The notes: generated by a model from the sequence alone, not told the origin. Counted from the first letter of the stretch, positions 29,711 through 39,669 are shown. The stretch is DNA of 64,000 nt from Undibacterium sp. YM2 (GCF_009937975.1 NZ_AP018441.1:5394001-5458000); one strand, 5' to 3'. Translations and numbers: made by a program.

Positions 29711-31609
29711 ATGTCTTACCGCAATCCCATACTCAACAATCTGTACAAGCTTTGCATCACAGCATCTGCACTTGCCTGGAATCTGACAGCCTCAGCCAAC
29801 GCCAACCTGCCTTCGCAAGCGGCACAAGCGCAACTACTGCCCATGAACACCATGGTGCAGGAATCGCTGTATCCCCAGCTTGACTACCTGTCGCAAAAAC
29901 TGCTGACCGAGAGATTGCAAACCACACTGGCGGGTTACCCTGCTTTCAATGGCAAGGACAAATTCCTGTCAGGGAAAATCGCCACCGGCCTCGCCCATTT
30001 AATGCTGAACCCTGCCCTGACACCAGAAGCCAGGCGCAAGGCTGCAGAAAATTTCCGTACCAGTGCCGACATGACCGTTGATATGGAAAACCATACCTGG
30101 GGCATTTACTATTATTTGCTGGCACTGCAACAGATACAGCAAGCGGGCTTGCTGGAGCAGGCAGTCAGTCCGGCCACCCTGACCAAACTCAAGAAACAAC
30201 TGGACTGGCGCAGCTTTGTCAATGAAGCTGACCTGAAACTCATCAACTTGCCGACCAATTATTATGGCGTGGCATTTGGCGTGGCACGTCTGCGCATGTT
30301 GCTCGGTTGGGAAGATGCCAGTGGCAGTGAAAAACTTTTGAACACCCTGCTGGCGCATTACGATGCCCACTCTGGCGAATATGGTTTTTCTGATGAAACC
30401 GATGGTGAAGGCCGCTTTGACCGCTACAGTATTTTATTGATTGCCGAGATTTGCCACAGGCTCATAGAAACCGGCAAGGAAGTCCGGCCTGACTTGAAAC
30501 TGAAACTCAGGAAAGCCGCAGACATCGCCCTGAATATGGCAAATGACAAGGGCGATGGCTTCAGCTTTGGCCGCAGCATAGGCGCTTATGGTGATACGGC
30601 GATACTCGAAATTCTGTCGGCATCTGCTTATCTGGATGTCTTGACGCCCACGGAAAAAGATTACGCCTATGCCTACTCCACCCGCGTATTCAGCAAGTTT
30701 TTAAGCGTCTGGTATGACCCACAATTGCACTCCGTCGATTTGTGGGGCAAGGGCAGGAAAACCGATGCCTACCGTGGTGCGCACAGGGTGCTGGGTGAAA
30801 ATTTTTCGCTCCTGCATCAATTGCTGACGACGAATGCCATCTGGCACAAACTCGGTTATGACCAGCGTATACCGCTGGCTGACCTGCAAGCATGGGCAGA
30901 TAAAACCCAGCCACGGTTCAGCTTCAACTGGTTTGCGCGCGGTGAGTATGACAGGGCATTGGCTATCTATCGCGACCGCCAGCATGTGTTCAGCCTGTTA
31001 CTGGCCAATGGCGGTGCAGGCCAGCATGCGAACAGCCCCTACTACCCGCTACCGTTTTCAAATGATCTCATCGTCGGCATACCGGACAGTGGCTTTGCCC
31101 ATCCCCAGCTTATCCCTAGTCTGACGCTGACAGATGGCAGCAAGCTGCTGGCGACCGCCTTCATCAGCAATATCCAGACTGGCAAGACAGCGAAGGGTGA
31201 ATTTCTCAGCTATCAGCAAAGCGGGCTGACACGCATGACAGGTGAAGGCAAACCGCCTCAAAAAGATGAGAGGGTAAAGCTCAATAGCCGCTATCAGTTT
31301 GAACCCGGCAGCATCAACAGGACAGATGAATTTGCAGCGACCGACAACACACAGATACAGCAAGCCAGCCTGGAGTTCAGCAGCTTTTCTGATGCTGTCA
31401 GACAGGATGGTAATCACATTTATTTCAGCAAAGGTGGTGTCACTGAATTCATCGTCGAAGGCCTGGAGAAATGCATGGTTAAACGGGTAGTTGGCGACGC
31501 TTACTTCCAGACCCCGGCTGGACCCTTCATCAACCATATCAGTTGCAGCACGCAACAGTTAAAGCCTGGGCAGCCACTGAAAATCAAATGGACGATACGG
31601 TACCAATAA
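29711..31609 (+). CDS. Secreted alpha/alpha-toroid protein, putative polysaccharide lyase or hydrolase
   Basis: A 632-residue exported protein of uncertain family. ATG 29711 is preceded by AGGAG and gives a signal peptide (residues about 1-29, ending near ASANA); the frame runs further upstream without a ribosome site. Residues about 70-420 are helical with aromatic-rich repeats (HTWGIYYYLLALQQI, NYYGVAFGVARLRMLLGWED, GFSFGRSIGAYGDTAILEIL), suggesting an alpha/alpha toroid; the C-terminal third looks beta-rich (SLEFSSFSDAVRQDGNHIYF). This two-part plan resembles heparinase II/III- and PL8-type lyases, but I cannot assign a family or catalytic residues. First gene of the plus-strand unit, followed by the TonB receptor. 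Confidence 0.6.
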   Translation: MSYRNPILNNLYKLCITASALAWNLTASANANLPSQAAQAQLLPMNTMVQESLYPQLDYLSQKLLTERLQTTLAGYPAFNGKDKFLSGKIATGLAHLMLNPALTPEARRKAAENFRTSADMTVDMENHTWGIYYYLLALQQIQQAGLLEQAVSPATLTKLKKQLDWRSFVNEADLKLINLPTNYYGVAFGVARLRMLLGWEDASGSEKLLNTLLAHYDAHSGEYGFSDETDGEGRFDRYSILLIAEICHRLIETGKEVRPDLKLKLRKAADIALNMANDKGDGFSFGRSIGAYGDTAILEILSASAYLDVLTPTEKDYAYAYSTRVFSKFLSVWYDPQLHSVDLWGKGRKTDAYRGAHRVLGENFSLLHQLLTTNAIWHKLGYDQRIPLADLQAWADKTQPRFSFNWFARGEYDRALAIYRDRQHVFSLLLANGGAGQHANSPYYPLPFSNDLIVGIPDSGFAHPQLIPSLTLTDGSKLLATAFISNIQTGKTAKGEFLSYQQSGLTRMTGEGKPPQKDERVKLNSRYQFEPGSINRTDEFAATDNTQIQQASLEFSSFSDAVRQDGNHIYFSKGGVTEFIVEGLEKCMVKRVVGDAYFQTPAGPFINHISCSTQQLKPGQPLKIKWTIRYQ

Positions 31610-31684
31610 AATTTAGCAACAAGAATTTAGCAAAAAAAATCAGCAGTAAAAAATAGTACAAAACTACAATATCCGGAGACAAGA

Positions 31685-34105
31685 ATGTCAGCACAATTCA
31701 GCAACAAGCAACATCCCATGCAACTCAAACCTCTGAGCTTTGCCATCAGCCTGGCCATGCTGGCCCTGACTCAGGCAGCACAGGCGCAACATGCAACTAC
31801 TGCAGAAACATCCGACGGCAAACTCAATGAAGTCGTGGTGTCGGCCAACAAGCGCATAGAAAAACTTGACCATGTGCCGATGGCGATTTCTGTCCTCGGT
31901 GATGCCACCTTACAGCGTAATAATGTCAGGGAAATCGCTGACGTCATCAACCTGTCACCCGCATTGTCGATTACCTATGGTTCGACACCTGCCAATAATG
32001 GCATCAATATGCGCGGTATAGGTACCACATCAATAGGCATAGGTGTAGAAGCTGACGTGGCAGTCATCATTGATGATATCCCAATGGGCATGCAGGTCAA
32101 GGCCTTCCAGGATTTGACCGACATCTCACGCATAGAAATCTTGAAAGGCCCGCAGAGCACACTGTTTGGTAAAAGCGCGATTGCCGGTGCGGTCAATATC
32201 GTCACCAAGCCTATCTCCGGCCCGCTGGCAGGTAGCGCCAGCACCTTATATACCAGTGATGGCGAATGGCGCTTTGGCCTGACTTACGGTGGGGAAGTAT
32301 CCGAGAAATTCGGCTTCAGGCTCAGTGCCAGCGATAACCGCTTCCCCGGCAATGTGAATAACCTGACTGATGGCAGCAAGGTCAATGGTTCTGGCGGCAA
32401 GACCTTCATGGCCAAACTCAGCTGGCATCCTACCGACAATATCGATGTCGATTTTTCGCCACGCTATAACAGCACCGTCACATCCTGCTGCGTGCTGGCA
32501 CTGACCAGCCTGACACCGGCACAAGGCGGTCTGTTGTCGAATATCGCGCAACTGCCAGCCACGACTTTATTGAATGGCATACGCATAGGCGCGGACAACA
32601 CCGATGTGCGCAATGACACCATGACAGGCCAGACTTCCACCAGCCGTGGCGCAGGCTTGAAATTCACTTACAACTTTGCCGATGGTTCTGCGCTGACCTC
32701 GATCTCTTCCGTCGACCGTTATTATGCAAACGACTCTCGCGACCAGGACTTTGTCGATGTACCTACCCTGCTGTACTACCCGCTGGCGAATGGCAAACCT
32801 GCCGGCATCAATGCTGGCTATACACAGTACGGCACATTTGATGTGAAATCGCAAACCCAGGAATTGCGCTATACCTCGAATGACAAGAATTCGCTGCGTT
32901 ATGTGATCGGTTACTGGTATGGAAAAAATTCCATAGAACGCCATTTCATACGCGGCTACAACGGCATTGCACTGACCACGCCCATCCAGTATTTCACTGA
33001 CACGTATAACGTCAACAGCGCGGTGTTTGGTCAGGCGACCTGGGACTTTGCCAAGAACTTCAGCCTGCTCGCAGGTTTGCGTTATAACCGTGAAACCTCG
33101 GGTTACCGTTTCTCCGTCGGCGCACCACCACCTGGCGCATATGTACAGACTGATTATTTTTCCAGCCTCGACAATACCGAGAATTCCACCACCGGCAAAC
33201 TCAGCCTGCAGCATCAGGTCAATAACAACCTGATGGTGTATGCCATGGGCTCCACCGGCTATAAAGGCCTGGCCTATGACTTGACCAGCGGCTTGAATGC
33301 AGCCACTGCGGCCCAGCAACCAGTCAAATCAGAAACTGCCAAGACCTTTGAAATTGGCCTTAAAGGCAATTTTCTCGACAACCGCCTGACGCTGAATGTC
33401 GCCGCCTTTAATAGCCGGTTCAGCGACTACCAGCAGAATTCTGGTGGTTATCTGCCTGGCACGACAACTTATGTGACGCGCCTCAACAGCGTAGGTGGCG
33501 TGCAGACACGCGGCGTGGAAATGGATGTCTCGGCATTGGTCACCAGGGACTTGATACTGAACGGCAGCATAGCCTACACCGATGCGACGATTACAGAGTT
33601 CCCAAATGCCCCTTGCTATAACGTTGCCGGCAGCCCTAACGGTGGCTTCAATGCCGAATGCCAGTTGAAGTCTGCCCAGTATGGTGGACAGAACGTGCAA
33701 GACCTGGCGGGAGCCAGAATGCCGAATGCGCCCAAGATCAAAGCCAACATAGGCGGACAATACGACCTGCGCTTCAGCAACCTGCCTTTCGACGCTTTCA
33801 TTACAGGCAGTGTGCGTTATCAAAGCGATGTCATCACCAACCTGAACCAGGACCCTACACTGGCGGTATCTGCGATCAGCGTGACGAATATCGGTTTTGG
33901 CATCAGGGACAAGATGAACAAGTACAAACTGAGCTTCTTCATCAACAACCTGTTTGACCGCCACTATGCCAATACCGGTTTCACCGGTGTCGGTAGCTGG
34001 AGCTCCAAAGCACCGAACCCTGTGCTGACAGTGACCAACACCACCTGGACACCGGCCCGTGATGCCTTCCGTTATTTCGGTGTCAGGCTGGACGCCAAGT
34101 TCTAG
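31685..34105 (+). CDS. TonB-dependent outer-membrane receptor
   Basis: An 806-residue receptor with a signal peptide ending near TQAAQAQ, a TonB-box-like N terminus (LNEVVVSANKR), a plug domain (VPMAISVLGDATLQRNN, ISRIEILKGPQSTLFGKSAIAGAVNIVTKP) and a 22-strand-type barrel ending in phenylalanine (GVRLDAKF). A ribosome site CCGGAG precedes ATG 31685. No SusD partner is present, as expected in proteobacteria. Placed between two putative secreted polysaccharide-active proteins, it most likely imports the oligosaccharides they release. Iron or vitamin uptake is less likely from the context. Confidence 0.93.
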   Translation: MSAQFSNKQHPMQLKPLSFAISLAMLALTQAAQAQHATTAETSDGKLNEVVVSANKRIEKLDHVPMAISVLGDATLQRNNVREIADVINLSPALSITYGSTPANNGINMRGIGTTSIGIGVEADVAVIIDDIPMGMQVKAFQDLTDISRIEILKGPQSTLFGKSAIAGAVNIVTKPISGPLAGSASTLYTSDGEWRFGLTYGGEVSEKFGFRLSASDNRFPGNVNNLTDGSKVNGSGGKTFMAKLSWHPTDNIDVDFSPRYNSTVTSCCVLALTSLTPAQGGLLSNIAQLPATTLLNGIRIGADNTDVRNDTMTGQTSTSRGAGLKFTYNFADGSALTSISSVDRYYANDSRDQDFVDVPTLLYYPLANGKPAGINAGYTQYGTFDVKSQTQELRYTSNDKNSLRYVIGYWYGKNSIERHFIRGYNGIALTTPIQYFTDTYNVNSAVFGQATWDFAKNFSLLAGLRYNRETSGYRFSVGAPPPGAYVQTDYFSSLDNTENSTTGKLSLQHQVNNNLMVYAMGSTGYKGLAYDLTSGLNAATAAQQPVKSETAKTFEIGLKGNFLDNRLTLNVAAFNSRFSDYQQNSGGYLPGTTTYVTRLNSVGGVQTRGVEMDVSALVTRDLILNGSIAYTDATITEFPNAPCYNVAGSPNGGFNAECQLKSAQYGGQNVQDLAGARMPNAPKIKANIGGQYDLRFSNLPFDAFITGSVRYQSDVITNLNQDPTLAVSAISVTNIGFGIRDKMNKYKLSFFINNLFDRHYANTGFTGVGSWSSKAPNPVLTVTNTTWTPARDAFRYFGVRLDAKF

Positions 34106-34204
34106 ACCTCTTCACAAATTCAGGCAGCGTCATAAGTGACGTGATAAGCAGCCAGCACCATTCATCACGCTCCTGATGCTCATACGTTTTTCATCCTTTC
34201 AAAT

Positions 34205-34222
34205 TCCGGCATTCCTGCCGGA
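34205..34222 (+). terminator. Possible terminator after the TonB receptor gene
   Basis: Seven-base stem TCCGGCA / TGCCGGA with a TTCC loop, 100 bp after the receptor stop, followed by a T-rich but interrupted stretch. It may separate or attenuate expression of the beta-helix gene. Confidence 0.45.
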
Positions 34223-34287
34223 TGGTTTTCTGCTGTCTGTTTTTATAACGAGAAATTAATCCCATCCAAACAAGCAAGGAGTACATC

Positions 34288-35298
34288 ATGTTATCGGCAA
34301 CATCAAATAGCAAAACAATGAGCTTGAAACCGGCTGTGGCATTCATCACGCTACTAGCCATTGCACTGCCTGCAATGGCAACGACTTACAAGGTCACAAC
34401 AGCCAAGGAATTGCAGGACGCCATCGGCAAGGTAAAGGCAGGTGATGTAATACAACTGGCAGCAGGCACCTACAAGGACAAGTTCGTCATCAAGAACAAA
34501 AGCGGCAAGGCTGACTCCCCCATACAACTGACCGGCCCAGCCGGCTCATCTGCCGCCGTGCTGGTGAACAGCGGCGGTTATGGCCTGTATCTCGATCACG
34601 CGAATTACTGGATCATTGATGGCATCACGGTCAATAATTCAGGCAAGGGCATCATTCTCGACACCTCCACCAACAACGTACTGCAAAACCTGACCGTGCA
34701 TGATGTCGATGATGAGGGCATACATTTTCGCGCCTTCAGCACCGACAATGTATTGAAAAACAGCCACATCTATAACACCGGCAAGAAACAGGCTGGCTTT
34801 GGTGAAGGCGTATATATAGGATCAGCCAATTCCAACTGGTGCACTTACACTTCATGCAACCCGGACAAGAGTGACCGCAACAAGGTGCTGACCAACAGCA
34901 TAGGGCCGAATGTGAATGCCGAGGGCATAGACATCAAGGAAGGTTCATCCGATGGTCTGATACAGGGCAATACCTTCGATGGCAGCGGCATCAGTGGTGA
35001 AAATTATGCCGACAGTGTGATTGATGTCAAAGGTAATAATTACGCCATCACCGGCAATACCGTCAATAACCATCCCACTTCCAGCGACAAGAACCTGCTG
35101 GACGGCTTTCAGGTGCACCAGGCTTATACTGGCTGGGGCAAGAATAATAAATTCAGCAGCAACCGTTTTAACCTCAATACCAAGGGTTATGGCATCAATG
35201 TACAGCCAGGCCTGACCGGCAATATCGTCTGTGACAATAACTCGGTAACGAATACAACAGGCGGTGTCGCCAATGTGGCACTGAGCCATTGCCAGTAA
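34288..35298 (+). CDS. Secreted right-handed parallel beta-helix protein, putative polysaccharide lyase
   Basis: A 336-residue exported protein; the signal peptide ends near PAMATT and an AGGAG ribosome site precedes ATG 34288. The body is a series of short beta-helix coils (YWIIDGITVNNSGKGIIL, NNVLQNLTVHDVDDEGIHF, NNYAITGNTVNNH, NNKFSSNRFNLN) with asparagine ladders. The region ELQDAIGKVKAGDVIQLAAGTYKDKFVI is the usual N-terminal cap of chondroitinase B/pectate-lyase-like proteins (PL6/PL9-like). Four cysteines may form two disulphides (NWCTYTSCNPDK; VCDNN; HCQ end). Substrate not determined; last gene of the uronate unit. Confidence 0.75.
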   Translation: MLSATSNSKTMSLKPAVAFITLLAIALPAMATTYKVTTAKELQDAIGKVKAGDVIQLAAGTYKDKFVIKNKSGKADSPIQLTGPAGSSAAVLVNSGGYGLYLDHANYWIIDGITVNNSGKGIILDTSTNNVLQNLTVHDVDDEGIHFRAFSTDNVLKNSHIYNTGKKQAGFGEGVYIGSANSNWCTYTSCNPDKSDRNKVLTNSIGPNVNAEGIDIKEGSSDGLIQGNTFDGSGISGENYADSVIDVKGNNYAITGNTVNNHPTSSDKNLLDGFQVHQAYTGWGKNNKFSSNRFNLNTKGYGINVQPGLTGNIVCDNNSVTNTTGGVANVALSHCQ

Positions 35299-35316
35299 TG
35301 AGTATGCGCCCGGGCT

Positions 35317-36588
35317 TTAGCTGATCTGCCCGTCTTTTGTTGCCTGTTCACGCAGCTTGTCTTTCTTGCTTTTACGCTTGCCCTTGATGCCGCCAGTCGG
35401 CGCATCAGGGCTGGCATCAGACTCTGCTTTGTGTGTTGCAATTGCCACAGGCTCAAAACCGGGCAAGGTCTCGCGAGGCACACGCTTTCCCTGGCGTTTT
35501 TCTATGAGGCGGAAATGCATTTCATGTTCAGCCAGGATAAAGCTGATTGCCGTGCCACTCGCACCGGCACGGCCAGTGCGGCCTATGCGGTGGATATAAT
35601 CATCTGCCGAACGCGGCAAATCATAATTGACGACCGCAGGCAGGCCAGCAACGTCAATACCTCGTGCCGCCAGGTCAGTCGCAACCAGTACCTGTATGCG
35701 GTTCGCCTTGAAGTCAGTCAGCATGTGCTGGCGCGCACCCTGGCTGGCATCGCCATTAAATGCCTTTGCCTTGATACCTGCTTTTTTCAATTTATTGCTG
35801 ACGGTGTCGCTCGCATATTTGGTGGCAACAAACACCAGCACGCGCTCCCATTGCTGCTCTTTGATCAGGTGCACCAGCAGGCGGGTACGCTTGTCAGCAT
35901 CCACTGATATCGCCCTTTGCGCGATATCAGGCAGGTTCTCAGTCAGGTCGGCAATCGCGATGCGCACAGGCTCATGCAACATGCCTAGCGCCAGCTTTTT
36001 GACTGCGGGTGAGAAAGTGGCCGAGAAAAACAGGTTTTGACGCTTGGCAGGTAATTGCTCAAGTATGCGTTTGATTTCATCGGCAAAACCCAGGTCCAGC
36101 AAGCGGTCTGCCTCATCCAGCACCAGTGTCGCCACGTCTTTTAAAGACAGGGCATTGTTATCCAGCAAATCGAGCAAGCGACCCGGCGTACTGATGACGA
36201 TATCAGCCCCACCACGCAAATGCATCATTTGCGGGTTGATGGACGCGCCACCATAAATCACCGCCACCTTCAACTTCTTTGGTAAATGCTCTGCCAAAGC
36301 CTCGATTGTTTGGCCTACCTGCCCGGATAATTCACGGGTAGGTACCAGTATCAGGATTTTGACTTTACGCTGTTTGCTGCTTTCTTCCATGCCTTGCTGC
36401 AAGCGCTGTAACAGTGGCAAGGCAAAGGCAGCTGTCTTGCCAGAACCGGTCTGTGCCAGCGCCATGACATCCTCGCCAGCCAATACCGCCGGAATAGCCT
36501 CAGCCTGCACCGCAGTTGGTGTTTCATACTGGCGTGTGGCGACCGCTTGCAAGAGTTCCGGGATCAGGCCTAGGGATTCAAAAGTCAT
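35317..36588 (-). CDS. DEAD-box RNA helicase (RhlE-like)
   Basis: A 423-residue ATP-dependent RNA helicase. All core motifs are present in order: Q motif region (TPTAVQAEAIP), I AQTGSGKT, Ia PTRELSGQ, Ib TPGRLLDL, II DEAD, III SAT, IV VLVFVATK, V ATDLAARGID and VI HRIGRTGR. The C-terminal tail after about residue 375 is basic and unstructured (GIKGKRKSKKDKLREQ), as in RhlE. It converges on the beta-helix gene with only 18 bp between stops. Confidence 0.93.
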   Translation of the reverse strand: MTFESLGLIPELLQAVATRQYETPTAVQAEAIPAVLAGEDVMALAQTGSGKTAAFALPLLQRLQQGMEESSKQRKVKILILVPTRELSGQVGQTIEALAEHLPKKLKVAVIYGGASINPQMMHLRGGADIVISTPGRLLDLLDNNALSLKDVATLVLDEADRLLDLGFADEIKRILEQLPAKRQNLFFSATFSPAVKKLALGMLHEPVRIAIADLTENLPDIAQRAISVDADKRTRLLVHLIKEQQWERVLVFVATKYASDTVSNKLKKAGIKAKAFNGDASQGARQHMLTDFKANRIQVLVATDLAARGIDVAGLPAVVNYDLPRSADDYIHRIGRTGRAGASGTAISFILAEHEMHFRLIEKRQGKRVPRETLPGFEPVAIATHKAESDASPDAPTGGIKGKRKSKKDKLREQATKDGQIS

Positions 36589-36773
36589 GGGTAAATTGGA
36601 GAAGGGAAAAAGAAATTCTGTATTGAGCGTTACACTATAAAATCAAGCTGCGCCACAAGCTTCATCGCGCGGAGATGTCGCTCCATCAATGCGCATTGTA
36701 GTGCAAAACCGCCCTGTATCTGCAGATACCTGTCCCTGCAATACATGTGCTTACTCATCAGGGAGTCGGTGTT

Positions 36774-37301
36774 TTGACAACAATTACTTTCATCCAAGCG
36801 GACTTTGCCCGCCACAAAGATGTGCTCCTGGCCATGAATCTTGAATACATGGGCTGGGTCGCCGCACACATCAAACAGGATTTTGGTATTACCAGCGAAG
36901 ACTTGCTCGGCATGCCACTGACAGATTATGTAGCTGGTGCACTGGACAAAATCTGTGGCACAGATACACTGGACAGCATGTTTTATCTGGTGGAGACAGA
37001 CGGCCAGATAGCCGCCATGGGTGGCAGACGCGGCACACAGCCAGGCGTGGCCGAGATCAAGCGCCTGTATGTATTGCCAGGTTTTCGTGGCCTGCATCTG
37101 GGCGATGCGCTTTTACAACGCCTGCTCAGCGACGTACGCCAGCAGGGCTATGAGCGCGTGCGCCTCGACAGTGCACCCTTCATGCATGCAGCCCACAAAC
37201 TTTACGAAGCAGCAGGATTCAAGGATTGCCAGCCCTATGAAGGCGCAGAAGTACCGGCGGTCCTGCATCCCCGCTGGCGGTTTATGGAATTGATACTGTA
37301 A
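36774..37301 (+). CDS. GNAT family N-acetyltransferase
   Basis: About 175 residues. The acetyl-CoA-binding motif A is EIKRLYVLPGFRGLHLGDALLQRLL (R-G-x-x-L-G), followed by YERVRLDSAPFMHAAHKLYEAAGFKDC, the usual motif B. The likely start is TTG 36774, which has GGAG eight bases upstream; a GTG at 36747 would add nine residues. The substrate is unknown. It may be cotranscribed with the VOC protein 24 bp downstream. Confidence 0.88.
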   Translation: MTTITFIQADFARHKDVLLAMNLEYMGWVAAHIKQDFGITSEDLLGMPLTDYVAGALDKICGTDTLDSMFYLVETDGQIAAMGGRRGTQPGVAEIKRLYVLPGFRGLHLGDALLQRLLSDVRQQGYERVRLDSAPFMHAAHKLYEAAGFKDCQPYEGAEVPAVLHPRWRFMELIL

Positions 37302-37325
37302 GCAACACTCACTTTGAGGCAACCC

Positions 37326-37745
37326 ATGCAAATCCAGACCATCCTGGCCTTTGGCGGCCATAGCGAAGCAGCGATACAGTTCTACAAACAAGCCATAGGT
37401 GCAGAAGTGCAAGTCATGCTGCGCTGGAAAGACAGCCCAGACCCGGCCATGCGCAGCGTATCATCCGATCCGGATAAAATCATGCATGCCTCATTCCGCG
37501 TAGGTGACACCATACTGATGGCAACTGACGGCATACAAACCCTGGCCCAGCCTGACATCAAAGGCCTCCCACTGAACCTCGAAGCCAGGGACGACAGCGA
37601 AGCCAGGCAGCTATTCGCGGCCCTCAGCAATGGTGGAACAGTACAGATGCCCCTGAGCAAAACCTTCTGGACCTCACTGTCAGGCATGCTGACAGATCGA
37701 TTTGGTGTCTCGTGGATGGTGAATGTGGCCTCGCCCGAGGAATAA
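37326..37745 (+). CDS. PhnB-like VOC (glyoxalase/dioxygenase fold) protein
   Basis: A 139-residue protein starting at ATG 37326 behind a TTGAGGC ribosome site. The pattern LAFGGHSEAAIQFYKQAIGAEV at the N terminus, then HASFRVGDTILMATDG and MLTDRFGVSWMVNV at the C terminus, is typical of the PhnB/3-demethylubiquinone-like group of the vicinal oxygen chelate fold. Several of these lack a known activity; no phosphonate genes are nearby. Confidence 0.88.
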   Translation: MQIQTILAFGGHSEAAIQFYKQAIGAEVQVMLRWKDSPDPAMRSVSSDPDKIMHASFRVGDTILMATDGIQTLAQPDIKGLPLNLEARDDSEARQLFAALSNGGTVQMPLSKTFWTSLSGMLTDRFGVSWMVNVASPEE

Positions 37746-37838
37746 TGCAACATTTACTTTGGTCTTGACTCAAAGAGAATTGGCACAACACTGGAAAGCA
37801 AGGCTTCATTCATCACGCCTGTTTCAATCATATAAAAG

Positions 37839-37874
37839 AAAAAACCCACTCCTGTGTAGAAGTGGGCTTTTGTT
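37839..37874 (-). terminator. Bidirectional intrinsic terminator downstream of ssb
   Basis: Stem CCCACT (37845-37850) / AGTGGG (37861-37866), extended by A-T pairs, with an A-run on the left and TTTTGTTT on the right. It works for ssb on the minus strand (T-run read leftward) and may also stop the VOC transcript. Confidence 0.75.
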
Positions 37875-37896
37875 TACGTACTAAACAAGCTCGGGG

Positions 37897-38394
37897 TTAG
37901 AACGGAATATCATCATCCATATCCGAGAAATTCGGTGCCGGGCGTGAGGCTGGGGCCTGGCGTTGTTGTGGGGCTGCCTGTGGGCGTGGGGCTGGTGCAC
38001 CGCCGCCGCCACCACCGTAGCCACCACCATCATCCATACCTGCGCCGCCGCCCATGCCCTGGCGGCTGCCCAGCATTTGCATGCTGTCGGCCTTGATGTC
38101 GGTTGCGTATTTTTCTACGCCGTCTTTGTCGGTGTATTTGCGGGTACGCAGGCTGCCTTCAACGTAGACTTGCGAACCTTTTTTCAGGTATTGACCGGCG
38201 ATTTCTGCCAGTTTGCCGAAGAAGGTAATGCGGTGCCATTCTGTCTGTTCTTTCTTTTCACCGCTGGACTTGTCTTTCCAGCTATCGGTGGTCGCCACGG
38301 TGATGCTGGTCATTGCATCGCCTGATGGCATGTAACGGGTTTCCGGGTCTCTCCCAAGGTTGCCAACGATAATGACCTTGTTCACTGATGCCAT
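37897..38394 (-). CDS. ssb: Single-stranded DNA-binding protein
   Basis: A 165-residue SSB. The N-terminal OB fold is typical ([56 protein letters not shown]). It is followed by a glycine-rich linker ([14 protein letters not shown]) and the conserved acidic tip DMDDDIPF that recruits repair proteins. Located next to an MFS gene and uvrA, a conserved Burkholderiales order. No LexA box was recognised upstream. Confidence 0.97.
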   Translation of the reverse strand: MASVNKVIIVGNLGRDPETRYMPSGDAMTSITVATTDSWKDKSSGEKKEQTEWHRITFFGKLAEIAGQYLKKGSQVYVEGSLRTRKYTDKDGVEKYATDIKADSMQMLGSRQGMGGGAGMDDGGGYGGGGGGAPAPRPQAAPQQRQAPASRPAPNFSDMDDDIPF

Positions 38395-38428
38395 ATGATT
38401 CTCCTGATTTTTCCTGATACAAATTAAT

Positions 38429-39669
38429 TTAAGCCTTTGCCCCAGCGACAGTTTTGCTGCGTTTGGGTATATTCGGCATATTGACAGCGATAAGCAGCCA
38501 TATCGCTGTCAGGACTGCACTTACAACAAAAACGGATGAAGCTGCCATATGCTGCTTTATCCAGCCCCCAGTGCACCACCACAGAACAGGCCTATCGCCT
38601 GCAAGGTGTTGTACACGCCGAGAGCCGCCCCCTTGGCTGCTGGCGGGGCAATACGTGATACCAGCGAGGGCTGGCATGCCTCCAGAATATTGAAGGCAAT
38701 GAAAAAAGCAAACAATAAAATTACCAGCATGACCGGGGACTGCAGGTATTGCCACAAACCCAGTTCAACCAATAATAATAAAGCAATTGCCGCAACAAAT
38801 ACTTGTTTCATCTTGCCAAATTTTTCACCAATGAAGATTGCTGGCAACATGGCAACAAATGAAGCAAACATGACAGGCAGATAGACTTTCCAGTGCGCGG
38901 TCACCGGCAGGTCAGCATATTGCACCAGTGCGGCTGGCACGACGACGAACATGGCCATTTGCGTCAGGTGCAGGGCAAACACGCCGTAATTGAGGCGCAT
39001 GAGTTCTGTATTCTTCAAGACCACGGAGAGGGGCACGGGCGCATGGCGTATCGCCGGTGCTTCTGGCGTGATGAACAAGACAACGGCGATACCTACCAGT
39101 GACAAGACACCCGTCATGGCAAAGATGCCGCTCATGCCTATGCTTTGATACAGCAAGGGTGCGGCCACCAGTGAAAATGCAAAGGTCAGGCCTATGGAGC
39201 CACCTACCATGGCCATGGCCTTGGTGCGGTGTTCTTCTCTGGTGGTATCGGCAATCAGGGCGGTGATGGCGGCGGAGATCGCACCTGCGCCCTGTATGCC
39301 ACGACCGACGATGACACCAATCACTGTGGTTGCAGATGCTGCAACAAAAGCGCCAATCGCGAACAACAACAGGCCAATGACGATGATGCGCTTGCGGCCA
39401 AACTTGTCAGAAGCTATCCCGAACGGGATTTGCCCGAAGGCCTGGCTCAGGCCATACATGCCCATGGCGAGGCCAACCAGGCTGGCATTGTCACCATCAG
39501 GCAGGGTCTTGGCATGAATCGCAAATACCGGCAGGATGAGGAACAGACCCAGCATGCGCAAGGCAAAGATGGAAGCAAGGGAGGCACTGGAGCTGATCTC
39601 CTCACGGCTCATGCCGGCAGGCTCTTGCTCACTCAGGGCGGATGCATCGGAAGATGTTGCAATAGTCAT
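38429..39669 (-). pseudogene. MFS transporter (YajR-like core), frameshifted
   Basis: A major-facilitator exporter of about 415 residues when read through. The first frame (ATG 39669) encodes helices 1-11 with motif A as GIASDKFGRKR and GRGIQGAGAISAAITALIAD (motif C-like), but ends abruptly at GGALGAG (38557). The natural C terminus ([20 protein letters not shown]... to 38429) is in the next frame. Adding one G to the G5 run at 38565-38569 (C5 on the plus strand) restores CTG GGG GGC TGG and joins the two perfectly. Either a sequencing error or a recent single-base loss. It lies between ssb and uvrA. Confidence 0.88.
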
